The notes below the pieces were generated by a model, which saw nothing but the letters and a program-made list of their open reading frames with translations, did no database searches and was not told the DNA's origin. Of a stretch of 64,000 nucleotides of DNA, positions 43,020 to 51,518 are shown in pieces. The position numbers were made by a program, and so were the translations under genes. Where the stretch lies: the NCBI GenBank assembly GCA_020632635.1, contig JACKFE010000004.1, forward strand, positions 124,001 to 188,000, given 5' to 3'. Within the stretch, counting starts at the first letter, position 1. Every line of letters starts with the position of its first letter. The stretch is from Nitrospiraceae bacterium (lineage in GTDB: Bacteria; Nitrospirota; Nitrospiria; Nitrospirales; UBA8639).

Positions 43020-44450
43020 TTATTTGGCCAACGTACGAATATAGTGAATAACTTGCCAGACTTGTTCGTCAGGCATACCGGCAAAGGACATCATGCCAGT
43101 GCCCGTCGACCCTTTTTTAATGATCCAAAATAATTGTCCATCAGGTAAGTCGTTCATCATGCTGCCGCAGGTGAAGTTGCGTGGCGGGGGGACCAACCCG
43201 CCACCAAGGGGTCCGCGGCCGTCACCTTTTTCTCCATGACATTGTTTGCACGCCAACGGTTGCGCGGTTTCGTGAAAGAGTGTCTTTCCGGCATTGATGT
43301 TAGATTTCGTCGAAGGAAGCGGATTGCTCAGGGTGAGAAAGTCCGCAGGGGCCTTTTGAGTCTTTCGCGGTTGAGGACATATGCCTGAAGGACCACTTGC
43401 CGTTACCCCTGTCTGAGCGGGTTGAGGGGCACCTTTGAAGGTTGCCTTTAAGAAGGCGATCACATCTGCTACACCTTGCTGTCCGATGGTTAGGCCCCAG
43501 TAGGGCATACTCGGAGATTTCCCGACGGCCCTGCCCCCAAAGTTAATGACATTGTAGAGGTAATCCATGGGTAATTGGTCGAAGGCGATATTGGCATGGA
43601 TGGCTGGTTTGGGATTGAGGCCGGAAGCAGCCGGTCCGTCTCCTTTGCCTTCCGCACCATGGCATTGGGAACAATACTCCTTATAGACGACCTTCCCTCG
43701 CTCCACGCTCGCTTGGCTGAATTCCTGGCTGGTCCAAGGTTCATAAAATTTGAAGTCCTTCACGCCTAGAGCCATGAGATAGCCGATTAACGTTCGCAGT
43801 TGAGGCTCGGTCGCATCGGCCAAAAATTCTCCGCTATGGGGAACATAATCTTGAGGGTTGATCCCAAATCGGAATAACCAATCGGCATTGTAGCGATTGC
43901 CGGAATCAGCCAAATTCGCACTTTGTGGACCGCCAACTAATTGGCCATTTTCCTCAATGGTGTGACAGCCGATGCAAGCATGTTCCTTGTAAATAAAAGC
44001 GCCAACTTCTATATCCCGTTTGGTGACCTTATCCATGTGAAACGCGCCGACTGTAACTTTGGAATCTTTCAGGTGTTGCTCGAAATAATCAGCGATGGCC
44101 GCGGCCTGTGTCTCAGTGACGGTCATGTGGGTTTCTGGGGTTTGCCCCTGATCCCACCGATAGCTTTTGGCATATAACATGGGTTCTTTTCCGGTCAGCC
44201 AGCGGATGAGCCAATCCCGCTGGTACTTGCTCCCACCCCACATGAGGTCTGGGGCTTTCAGGTGGAATCGGCTTTCTTCTTTGCCTTGGAATTTATGGCA
44301 AGTCGAGCAGGTGGTCTGAATCAAGGTCTCGGCTTCTTGATTATCAGCAGCAAGCACGGAAATGGGAAACAGAAAAATAAGGAGAATGCCTAGGGTGAGG
44401 ATACGAGCGTGACCTTGAATGTGAAGGTTGCACTTTATTGTGTGTGTCAT
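43020..44450 (-). CDS. Periplasmic multidomain c-type cytochrome with four heme motifs
   Basis: 476 residues from ATG 44450, behind GGAGGG. Signal peptide residues 14-35 (ILTLGILLIFLFPISVLAA). Four CxxCH sites: TCSTCHKFQ, ACIGCHTIE, YCSQCHGAEGKGDGP and ACKQCHGEKGDGRGP, each in its own cytochrome c domain. The third and fourth resemble cbb3-type CcoP or alternative complex III subunits. The C-terminal domain (GQLFWIIKKGSTGTGMMSF) is matched by the monoheme cytochrome at 53127-53585. Upstream are the response regulator and a strong hairpin, downstream the histidine kinase. Probably an electron shuttle in sulfite or persulfide oxidation; its partner is not shown. Confidence 0.9.
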   Translation of the reverse strand: MTHTIKCNLHIQGHARILTLGILLIFLFPISVLAADNQEAETLIQTTCSTCHKFQGKEESRFHLKAPDLMWGGSKYQRDWLIRWLTGKEPMLYAKSYRWDQGQTPETHMTVTETQAAAIADYFEQHLKDSKVTVGAFHMDKVTKRDIEVGAFIYKEHACIGCHTIEENGQLVGGPQSANLADSGNRYNADWLFRFGINPQDYVPHSGEFLADATEPQLRTLIGYLMALGVKDFKFYEPWTSQEFSQASVERGKVVYKEYCSQCHGAEGKGDGPAASGLNPKPAIHANIAFDQLPMDYLYNVINFGGRAVGKSPSMPYWGLTIGQQGVADVIAFLKATFKGAPQPAQTGVTASGPSGICPQPRKTQKAPADFLTLSNPLPSTKSNINAGKTLFHETAQPLACKQCHGEKGDGRGPLGGGLVPPPRNFTCGSMMNDLPDGQLFWIIKKGSTGTGMMSFAGMPDEQVWQVIHYIRTLAK

Positions 44451-44536
44451 CCGAGAACCCTCCGTATTGATAGTAAAGAGGAACAATTGATTCAGGTCAC
44501 GTTTCTCGAAAACATACTGCCGTGTGAGATACGGGG

Positions 44537-44572
44537 AAAAAATCCCCAAATGCTTAATTGTTAATTTGGGGA
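44537..44572 (-). terminator. Rho-independent terminator or attenuator after the response regulator
   Basis: On the minus strand: TCCCCAAAT (44564-44572), a 12-base loop, ATTTGGGGA (44543-44551), then six T (44537-44542). The 9-bp stem is perfect. It lies 150 bases past the response-regulator stop and 87 before the cytochrome start. Confidence 0.85.
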
Positions 44573-44618
44573 ATTTTGACTTAAAATTCAGGATAGAGCA
44601 ACCTATAAATATAGGAGA

Positions 44619-44633
44619 GCAAAATCAACGCCA
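44619..44633 (-). promoter_or_regulatory. Weak sigma-54-like element
   Basis: Minus strand: TGGCGT-TGATT-TTGC. It keeps the essential GG and GC at -24 and -12 and the exact spacing but misses two bases of the -24 box. A near-palindrome CCTATA-AA-TATAGG sits just downstream at 44602-44615. Any transcript would have to pass the hairpin at 44537-44572. Confidence 0.3.
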
Positions 44634-44722
44634 TTTTCACGGTACCAGAAAAGCTTTTCTCTATAATCAACCTATGAAAAGTCTCCTCATCGATATGAAA
44701 ATGGAATCAAATCTCTCTTCGT

Positions 44723-45169
44723 CTATAGGTGGCTAATCTCCCGTTGCTCCATGGCTTTAGCCATAGCTCCCAAAAGCTTTTCTTTGTCTACAGGTTTGAC
44801 TAGGTAGTCGACGATCCCTTTCTGCATAAGAGAAGTTGCCATATTCAGATCCGGAAATCCGGTTAGGACAATTAGTGAAACATGGGGGAACTCGGATTGA
44901 AAGAATTGGATGGCTTCCAACCCATTCATCTTTGGCATGCGAATGTCAGTGAGAATCACATCCAACAAGAGAGGGTTCTCTCCGCTTTTTACCTCTTGAA
45001 CCGCTTGTTCGCCGTTCTCGGCTTCAATGACGCCATATCCTGCTTTTTCTAACGTCATTCTTACGACTCGGCGCACATCCGGTTCATCATCCACCACTAA
45101 GACTCGACCCAAGCAGTTTTGCCCTCCAAACATTGCTCCGGTACCCGATTGTTGTGCTGGTTGCGACAT
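44723..45169 (-). CDS. Receiver-only response regulator
   Basis: 148 residues of a single CheY-like receiver with no output domain. VLVVDDEPDVRRVVRMTLEKAGY (acidic pair, about residues 23-45), the phosphoacceptor Asp in DVILTDIRMPKMNGLEAI, the Thr of IVLTGFPD and the Lys of YLVKPVDKEKLL are all present. The N-terminal 20 residues (MSQPAQQSGTGAMFGG) are disordered. A consensus sigma-54 promoter lies at 45246-45260. It precedes the cytochrome and the double-PAS histidine kinase on the same strand, so it likely takes phosphate from that kinase. The next step in the relay is unknown. Confidence 0.92.
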   Translation of the reverse strand: MSQPAQQSGTGAMFGGQNCLGRVLVVDDEPDVRRVVRMTLEKAGYGVIEAENGEQAVQEVKSGENPLLLDVILTDIRMPKMNGLEAIQFFQSEFPHVSLIVLTGFPDLNMATSLMQKGIVDYLVKPVDKEKLLGAMAKAMEQREISHL

Positions 45170-45245
45170 GGAACGCCTCCTTTACTTATGAATGCAGAAA
45201 GTTAGTGATAAAAATATTGGCTTTACTCTCACTTATGATGGAACA

Positions 45246-45260
45246 GCAAGCAGAGTGCCA
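45246..45260 (-). promoter_or_regulatory. Sigma-54 promoter of the response regulator
   Basis: On the minus strand TGGCAC (45255-45260), 5 bases, TTGC (45246-45249) followed by T: a perfect match to the -24/-12 consensus TGGCAC-N5-TTGC. Transcription would begin near 45235 and the ATG is at 45169. Confidence 0.85.
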
Positions 45261-45480
45261 AATACTCAAGAAATCAAAGATAAGAAATATCTTCGCGTAT
45301 CAACGGCTTAGAACAATGTATGTCGTAAGTTTGGTATAGCGAACCTTTGAAAACGTTAATCTTTCTTAACAAGTAAAGTTAACAGGCAACTGTTCACTAA
45401 ATTATCGGGGAGTACGGGAGGGAGATTCCATGGCCAGTCGGCTGGTAGGGAGAAAAAGTGTGAAGTGGTCTTGGGGTAGA

Positions 45481-45503
45481 GGGGGCATCATGCTGATGCC
45501 CCC
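45481..45503 (-). terminator. Perfect hairpin after the nine-heme cytochrome gene
   Basis: GGGGGCATCA, loop TGC, TGATGCCCCC: a 10-bp perfect stem 23 bases past the stop of the minus-strand cytochrome gene. It has no U-run, so it may work with Rho or protect the 3' end. Confidence 0.55.
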
Positions 45504-45526
45504 GGAAGAATCAAGTATGCTTTGCC

Positions 45527-47899
45527 TCAATCAGCTTCTGGAAATTTATGGCATAGGGTGCAGCTAACCTGCGTCCCCTTCGGCAAGAAAATATTTTTGC
45601 TGCCATCGGGTTGCTCTTCTTTGGCTTGGAGGGTTCGATCTGCCGCCGTCTTGGAAAGAACAGTGCCTTCCAAGTTAACGCCGTGACAGGTTTGGCATCT
45701 CGAGGGGTTATTCTCGAACAACTCTTTATGCTCTTTGTTCCATAAGCGATCATTGACCGGATGCATGCCATGTGGCCCATTGAGGGTGAGACCTAAGCTG
45801 CCATCGGTATGACAGGTGGAACATTCATGGATTGGGCCAGAATGTCCTTGTAATTGGTTTGCGGCTATATTGTCATTCGCTTGAGGATTTTGATTGGGCC
45901 AAATAGCGTGGGGGCTGCCGTGGCACCCTTCACAGAAGACTCCCCCATGACCCTTGCTATTTCGATACAGCGTATCAGGATTCTCGGCGAATCGAGTATT
46001 CGTCGGGATTAGCGGAGTCCCTGCCGGGTCGGTGGGATCGAAAGCCTTGCGGAGAATAATCTCGGGACCAAGATGATCCAGCGCATCGCCCCCATGACAA
46101 GAGCCACACTTGGGTTCATCCAGCCAATGCCGGCGAAAATCTCCGGTCTTTAATGGAAAGATCCCTGCTACGGCATTCATGCTGGTATGGCAATCGTGGC
46201 ATTGCAAGCCAGCTGTAAACATGGCGCCCCTGAAGCATTGGGTGATCTTTCCGGGATGACACTGAAAGCAATTTTTCTCCATGGATCCCGAGGAAGGAAT
46301 GATTTCTGGAATATCGAACGGTCTCAGGGGATGTGGGCCTCCGTGAAGTTTATGGAGAACTTTGGACATGGGTTCATGACCAATCTGTTCTCCTTGAGCG
46401 CCTTGTTCGGCTAGGTCCAACGCGGCCGAGTAATGACAGCGGGCGCACAAGACAGGTTGTTGTTGGTCAAGTGTCGTGCCATGTTTGGCGTCATGCAAGC
46501 GGAGGATATTAATCTTTCCGGCATGCTCGATATTGAAAGGGGTCTGACTGCTGGCGGCAACGTAGCTCACGCCTTGCCGTTCGGTGGCGATCGGGTTCTC
46601 GCCTTCCAATGCATGACATCCGGCGCAATTGACTTCTTCGGAGACTGGGACGACGGTATCCGTTGTGGCCAAGATATTTCCAGCACCATCCTTGGCTTGG
46701 ATACGCATGAGTGGATACGAATTATGTCGGCCTATATCATCGGTGGGAGTAACGGGAATGCCTGGGGCGACAAAGGCTTTCATAACATCTAAAAAACTAT
46801 TAAAGCGTTGAGGGTCATTTGCGCGATAGGGATCAAGGTTCCCAGGCATTTTTTGCCCAAATGCCAATCCTTCATCAGCAGGAGGATTCAATCCGAAAAG
46901 ATCTTGCACAATCGGATTACCGGTAATGGGGTGAATGTCCCAAAAATCGGTTTTATAGACTGAATCAGAATTCTGACTGGTGGAATTAATAGAATTGGCC
47001 CCGTTGGGATCGACCGGATTGGAAGTGGCGGAATATTCCACGCTCACCTGCGTGTTGTCTAAAATGCGGGGTCGGTTTGACCCGGTTCCGCCTTTCTGAA
47101 TGACTTGAGCCAGGACGCGATTGAATGGGGGGAGCATCGAGAATGCGGAATTTCCCAAGTCCCCACAGTGCATACCGAGGTCGTTGGAGGGGAGAACTTG
47201 GTACTGTCCTGTGAGAGTAAAAGGCTGTTGTGGTACGGATCCTATATTGCCGGTGGAAGTGACTGTCACGACGATTGTCGCCGGGGTGGGATCTGCCAAC
47301 CCTAAACTATCAGTGACCTGCAATTGGACCGTGAAGGTTCCTATTTGAGAAAAGATCACGCTTCCGGGGTTTTGCTCTGTGGAATTCGGAGCGCCCCCTC
47401 CAAACGTCCAGGTATACGTGAGCGGGAGGTTACCGTCTGGGTCGCTTCCTTGAGATGAAAACTCAATCGCCTCTCCGAGGGACACCGTTAGGTTGGAAGA
47501 AGGGCTAATGGTGCTGTCGGGGGGGAGGTTGGTGAGTCCACCGCAATCGGTTGGAGCCTTCTCTACGGCCCGCTCTTGTATATGACTTTGCGCCTCAGCG
47601 GAGACACGACAGGGAACTGGAGAGGGATTTCTGAGTTCAAGCTTCCATTCGGAGGTTCGAATGCGGATAGTTCCCAGTATTGACTGAGTGTCCACGTTGC
47701 GAATAGTCACCTCCTGCCCTCTTGGGCCTCGGCCCTTGACGATGAGTCGGTTGTCTCCGCTTTCCCATTTGGCCGTATCAATGCGGAGTGATTGAATCTC
47801 ATCTCCCCTTAATATGGTAAGAGGCGAGAATACGAATATGCCAACGGTGATCAGGACGGTTATTCTAAGCAAAGTCCATTGTCTGATTGAGTCATTCAT
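45527..47899 (-). CDS. Nine-heme-motif c-type cytochrome with PKD domain
   Basis: 790 residues, exported (signal near residues 10-32, LLRITVLITVGIFVFSPLTI). An Ig-like region (35-110) precedes a PKD domain (about 125-215: SLGEAIEFSSQGSDPDGNLPLTYTWTFGGG, SQIGTFTVQLQVTDSLG). A linker with LPSNDLGMHCGDLGNSAFS follows, then nine CxxCH sites between about residue 420 and the end: CAGCH, CARCH, CFQCH, CHDCH, CGSCH, CEGCH, CSTCH, CQTCH and CTLCH. The spread of hemes suggests a wire for extracellular or periplasmic electron transfer. It is monocistronic, with palindromes and a weak sigma-54 element upstream. The terminal partner is unknown. Confidence 0.9.
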   Translation of the reverse strand: MNDSIRQWTLLRITVLITVGIFVFSPLTILRGDEIQSLRIDTAKWESGDNRLIVKGRGPRGQEVTIRNVDTQSILGTIRIRTSEWKLELRNPSPVPCRVSAEAQSHIQERAVEKAPTDCGGLTNLPPDSTISPSSNLTVSLGEAIEFSSQGSDPDGNLPLTYTWTFGGGAPNSTEQNPGSVIFSQIGTFTVQLQVTDSLGLADPTPATIVVTVTSTGNIGSVPQQPFTLTGQYQVLPSNDLGMHCGDLGNSAFSMLPPFNRVLAQVIQKGGTGSNRPRILDNTQVSVEYSATSNPVDPNGANSINSTSQNSDSVYKTDFWDIHPITGNPIVQDLFGLNPPADEGLAFGQKMPGNLDPYRANDPQRFNSFLDVMKAFVAPGIPVTPTDDIGRHNSYPLMRIQAKDGAGNILATTDTVVPVSEEVNCAGCHALEGENPIATERQGVSYVAASSQTPFNIEHAGKINILRLHDAKHGTTLDQQQPVLCARCHYSAALDLAEQGAQGEQIGHEPMSKVLHKLHGGPHPLRPFDIPEIIPSSGSMEKNCFQCHPGKITQCFRGAMFTAGLQCHDCHTSMNAVAGIFPLKTGDFRRHWLDEPKCGSCHGGDALDHLGPEIILRKAFDPTDPAGTPLIPTNTRFAENPDTLYRNSKGHGGVFCEGCHGSPHAIWPNQNPQANDNIAANQLQGHSGPIHECSTCHTDGSLGLTLNGPHGMHPVNDRLWNKEHKELFENNPSRCQTCHGVNLEGTVLSKTAADRTLQAKEEQPDGSKNIFLPKGTQVSCTLCHKFPEAD

Positions 47900-48000
47900 A
47901 AAGGCACCTCACCAAATGAGAATAATAAAATAGAAGACGAAAAAAGAAAAAAGCGTCCATGGTGAAATGGGGAGCATTCCAAAAATAGCAGTATGAGATT

Positions 48001-48018
48001 CACCTATGTGGATAGGTG
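48001..48018. repeat. Inverted repeat, possible operator
   Basis: CACCTAT-GTGG-ATAGGTG, perfect 7-bp arms with a 4-base centre, about 100 bases before the nine-heme cytochrome start. Its CCTAT/ATAGG half-sites recur at 44602-44615 upstream of the other large cytochrome. Confidence 0.45.
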
Positions 48019-48107
48019 ATCCCAATTTGACCTAGAAATAGAGGGGGAAAACTTGTCGTGACGTTGGATAGAGAATATGGGGCTCTCAATCCATTCAATC
48101 AAGTGTC

Positions 48108-48123
48108 AGGGAGTGAACTCCCT
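48108..48123. repeat. Inverted repeat, possible operator
   Basis: AGGGAGT-GA-ACTCCCT, perfect 7-bp arms with a 2-base centre, suited to a dimeric repressor or activator. It lies about 210 bases before the cytochrome start, close to the sigma-54-like element. Confidence 0.45.
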
Positions 48124-48146
48124 ATAAAGACTAGTTAAATACTTAA

Positions 48147-48161
48147 GCAATATCGGGGCCA
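48147..48161 (-). promoter_or_regulatory. Sigma-54-like element upstream of the nine-heme cytochrome
   Basis: Minus strand TGGCCC-CGATA-TTGC: one mismatch in the -24 box, perfect -12 and spacing. The leader to the ATG at 47899 would be about 235 bases, which is long. Confidence 0.45.
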
Positions 48162-48315
48162 ATGAAGAATGCCCTGGGGAAAATTAATTTTTTATTGAAA
48201 GTTCGGATGGTTGTATAAACTACCTGAAAGCAATGCCAAGCCGTCCTCTCAAAAAAGTGCATGGAAATTCCTGCAAGAAATTTCCGGCAAGTCCCAAAAT
48301 ACCCCATGGGTCTGA

Positions 48316-49974
48316 TTAATTGTGGGGGATATAACTTAAAAATCCACCGGTGAGATTAGAGACATGGGAAAATCCGTGTTGAAGGAGAATGCGTGCGGCG
48401 AGATAGCCGCGCAGACCGACGCGGCAATAGACGACGGTTTCTTGAGTGGGGTCCAAATCGTTTAGATGGTCTCGTAGTTCATCTAAGGGAAGAAGGTGTG
48501 CGTGAGGCACATGTGCTTCCTGATATTCCTCGTGGGTACGAACGTCCAAGAGTTGGAGGGAAGAATTGCTCTCCAGTTTTTTTTGTAGTTCATCGCTTGT
48601 GATCGTATGAACCTCTCCTCGAAGAGTATTAGCCGCCACAAAGCCAGCCATGATGACGGGGCTCTTGGCCGAATTAAACTGCGGAGCATAGGCGAGGTCC
48701 AATTCCTCTAAGTCTTGGACTTTCATCTTCCCGTGCAAGGCGGTGGCTAAGATGTCAATACGCTTATCAACACCCTGCTCTCCCACGATTTGCGCACCGA
48801 GTAATCTGCCCGTTTTTTCCTCCACCACTAATTTCATATGAAGAGCTTCAGCTCCGGGATAGTACCCTGCATGGTCCAGGGGATGGGTGAGTGAAACGAA
48901 ATGCTTCAGGCCATGCAGGGCGGCCTCCCGTTCCGTGAGACCTGTTTTGGCCGCAGTGATGCCCATGCATTCCACAATGGCCGTGCCTAACGCCCCATGA
49001 AATTGTAAATGACTTCCCGCTGCGTTGGCTCCGGCCACTCGTCCTTGTTTATTGGCGGGTCCTGCTAACGGAATCCTTGTTCGTGTTCCGGTCACCAAGT
49101 GGATCGTTTCCACAGCGTCGCCGGCTGCGTAGATATCGGGATCCGACGTTTGCTGGCGTTCATTGACCTGAATGCCACCGGAGGTCCCAATCACTAATCC
49201 GGCTTCTTGCGCCAGCCGTAATTCTGGGCGCACCCCAATCGAAAGAATGGCCAGATCCATGGGAATGCGCCTTCCGCTTTCCAATTCGATTTCCTGGGCG
49301 AGCTCTCCTTGTTGACGAAATCCGGAAATTCCATCCCCCACAATAACGTCAATACCCTTCTCGATTACATGGCCCGCGATGAGCCGGGCCATGTCAGGGT
49401 CAAAAGGGGGAAGGATTTGCGGAGCCTTTTCTACTATGGTTACTTTCAATCCTCGACTATGAAGGGCTTCCGCCGTTTCAAGTCCGATAAATCCCCCACC
49501 AATGACGATGGCTCGCTGCAGAGAATGTTCAAGCAGGAAGCTACGTATGGCGTCTGAATCAGGAACGGTTTTGACTGTAAAAATGTTTTTTGCGTGAATG
49601 CCCGGGATATTGGGCACAATGGCTCCTGCACCCGGCGCCAGGATGAGTTTGTCGTACGGATGAGTACTTATCGCCTGGCTCAACACATTTTTAACTTCCA
49701 CGCATTTCGTTGTTCGATTAATGCGGATGACTTCGTGCAACACGTGCACCTGAACCCGAAACCGTTTCCAAAAACGCTCAGGAGTTTGCAGCAGGAGATC
49801 ATCGCGGTCCTGAATCGTGTCTCCTACATAATAGGGAAGCCCGCAATTGGCAAAGGACACATAGGGGCCTTTTTCAAAGATCGTAATGTTGGCATTCTCA
49901 TCCGTGCGCCGGGCCTTGGCGGCGGCACTGGCTCCGCCGGCGACTCCTCCCACGATGATGATAGTGTTGGACAT
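48316..49974 (-). CDS. CoA-disulfide reductase-like flavoprotein with C-terminal rhodanese (CoADR-Rhd)
   Basis: 552 residues. FAD Rossmann motif IIIVGGVAGGASAAAKARR (residues 4-22), the active cysteine in YVSFANCGLPYYVGD (about residue 44), the NAD motif AIVIGGGFIGLETAEAL, and DIYAAGDAVETIH. After a dimerisation domain, a rhodanese domain (about 455-550) has ELQKKLESNSSLQLLDVRTHEEYQEAHVPHA and the catalytic loop VVYCRVGLRGYLA with its cysteine. Such fusions reduce CoA persulfide/polysulfide or CoA disulfide with NADH. It is cytoplasmic and the last of a tight minus-strand run that includes pyk, a YgaP-like and an MBL-rhodanese gene, so it likely handles persulfide sulfur. Confidence 0.93.
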   Translation of the reverse strand: MSNTIIIVGGVAGGASAAAKARRTDENANITIFEKGPYVSFANCGLPYYVGDTIQDRDDLLLQTPERFWKRFRVQVHVLHEVIRINRTTKCVEVKNVLSQAISTHPYDKLILAPGAGAIVPNIPGIHAKNIFTVKTVPDSDAIRSFLLEHSLQRAIVIGGGFIGLETAEALHSRGLKVTIVEKAPQILPPFDPDMARLIAGHVIEKGIDVIVGDGISGFRQQGELAQEIELESGRRIPMDLAILSIGVRPELRLAQEAGLVIGTSGGIQVNERQQTSDPDIYAAGDAVETIHLVTGTRTRIPLAGPANKQGRVAGANAAGSHLQFHGALGTAIVECMGITAAKTGLTEREAALHGLKHFVSLTHPLDHAGYYPGAEALHMKLVVEEKTGRLLGAQIVGEQGVDKRIDILATALHGKMKVQDLEELDLAYAPQFNSAKSPVIMAGFVAANTLRGEVHTITSDELQKKLESNSSLQLLDVRTHEEYQEAHVPHAHLLPLDELRDHLNDLDPTQETVVYCRVGLRGYLAARILLQHGFSHVSNLTGGFLSYIPHN

Positions 49975-49999
49975 CGGTCATTTCCTTCCGTGCTGAAGA

Positions 50000-51439
50000 T
50001 TAAGCGACTATATGGACTTTAATGAGATGTGTCCCCATAGTAGTTCCTAGCCGTTCGCCTGTGACGATCACGATGAGTTGTCCCGTATGCAGCAGACCCG
50101 ACTCCTTGAGGTGGTCCTGGGCCAAACGGATGCGTTGATCGGTCTCTTCAATAAGGTTGAATAACACAGGAAAAATTCCCCACACCAAGGCCAGGCGGTT
50201 GACGACGAACTGAGAGGGTGTGCAAGCCAGAATTGGAATGGGTGGGCGATTGTTAGACAGTGCCAGTGCCGTATGCCCAGATTCTGTAAAAACGACAATG
50301 GCTTGAGCGGCAATCTTCTTTGCAAGTGACACAGCCGTTTGGCAAATAGCGGCAGGAATCGCGAGCCTTGCCTGATTGGATAAGGCGGCGTCATATGAGG
50401 AGTAACGAACTTCCGACTCGGTTTTGTGAATGATCCGGTCCATCACCTGGAGAGTTTCCAGAGGATACGTGCCCGTGGAGGTTTCAGCCGACAACATCAC
50501 CGCATCCGTTCCATCGAGAACCGCATTGGCCACATCCGAGGCTTCCGCACGAGTGGGAACAAGGTGCCGAGTCATTGACTCCAGCATTTGAGTGGCGGTA
50601 ATGACAGGCTTCGACATGCGATTGGCCAAAGCGATAATGCGCTTCTGAAGAATGGGCACATCCTCTGGACTCAATTCCAACGCTAAATCGCCTCGGGCAA
50701 TCATGACGCCATCCGAGGCCTCCAGGATTTCCGAAAGACAAGCAACCGCTTCTGGCCGTTCGATTTTAGCGATGACCGGAATATGGATGCCCCTTTTGCT
50801 GAGCAGAGATTTGACGGAATGAATATCTTGAGGGCGTCGAACGAAGGAAAGCGCAAGATAGTCCACTTGAAGATCGATGCCCAATTCCAGGTCTTGGAGA
50901 TCTTTCTCCGTGCAACCAGGAAGGTCCAATGGGAGGCCGGGAAAGTTCACCCCTTTTCTGGAAGTGATGTGACCTCCTGCCAGCACCGTGCAAATCAGTC
51001 GATCCTTCTGATAGGAGAGAATCCGAAGTGTGATATGCCCATCATCTAGCAATACCATATGTCCTGGTTGCAGCATTGAGGGAAAGGCCTCCAGTGCGAT
51101 GGGAATTTCATGATCAACTGCGGTATGCGTGTGGCAAGGAGGTGGAACCGAAGTATGAAGAGCCAGGGCGACTTTTTGATCACGAAATAATGTTCGGCCT
51201 TCTTGAGGAAGATCGCCGACCCGGATTTTGGGTCCCGCTAAATCAAGAAGGATGGCTGTCGGTGCGTGTAATTGAAGGGAAAGATGTTTGAGTGTTTGGA
51301 TGGTGGCCCTATGCCATTCCTGGGTCCCATGTGACATGTTAAACCTGGCGACATTCATCCCGGCGCTCAAGAGTTGTTGCAAGATTTCAGGAGAGGCAGT
51401 GGCCGGACCAATGGTGGCAACAATTTTTACGTGACGCAT
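50000..51439 (-). CDS. pyk: Pyruvate kinase
   Basis: 479 residues from ATG 51439 (MRHVKIVATIGPATASPE); a TTG five codons upstream is less likely. Glycolytic phosphoenolpyruvate to pyruvate step. Motifs: MNVARFNMSHG, LLDLAGPKIRVG, KDLQDLELGIDLQVDYLALSFVRRPQDI, catalytic lysine IAKIERPEAVACL, metal-binding GVMIARGDLALEL, KPVITATQMLESM and TRAEASDVANAVLDGTDAVMLSAETSTG. The C-terminal regulatory domain is complete. It sits inside a sulfur-gene run, 25 bases upstream of CoADR-Rhd, which is an unusual place for a central metabolic gene. Confidence 0.96.
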   Translation of the reverse strand: MRHVKIVATIGPATASPEILQQLLSAGMNVARFNMSHGTQEWHRATIQTLKHLSLQLHAPTAILLDLAGPKIRVGDLPQEGRTLFRDQKVALALHTSVPPPCHTHTAVDHEIPIALEAFPSMLQPGHMVLLDDGHITLRILSYQKDRLICTVLAGGHITSRKGVNFPGLPLDLPGCTEKDLQDLELGIDLQVDYLALSFVRRPQDIHSVKSLLSKRGIHIPVIAKIERPEAVACLSEILEASDGVMIARGDLALELSPEDVPILQKRIIALANRMSKPVITATQMLESMTRHLVPTRAEASDVANAVLDGTDAVMLSAETSTGTYPLETLQVMDRIIHKTESEVRYSSYDAALSNQARLAIPAAICQTAVSLAKKIAAQAIVVFTESGHTALALSNNRPPIPILACTPSQFVVNRLALVWGIFPVLFNLIEETDQRIRLAQDHLKESGLLHTGQLIVIVTGERLGTTMGTHLIKVHIVA

Positions 51440-51518
51440 TGGAATGGCTTTCAAGAGATGCAGGACAACATAGTCCCGTCATTTTTTACTTCTGGAAACG
51501 CATTGAAAGTGAGACCTG

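Larger units (their letters stand above)
45170..45526. other. Intergenic region with sigma-54 promoter
   Basis: About 360 bases between the response regulator and the nine-heme cytochrome gene. It holds the sigma-54 promoter at 45246-45260 and the hairpin at 45481-45503. No gene is supported. Confidence 0.6.
47900..48315. other. Intergenic control region of the nine-heme cytochrome
   Basis: About 415 bases without a gene. It holds two inverted repeats (48001-48018, 48108-48123) and a sigma-54-like element (48147-48161), listed separately. Confidence 0.6.

Noticed and set aside
42932..43084. The N-terminal extension of the double-PAS kinase into the cytochrome gene
   Set aside because: That stretch overlaps the coding end of the cytochrome and does not look like kinase sequence; ATG 42931 has a ribosome site.
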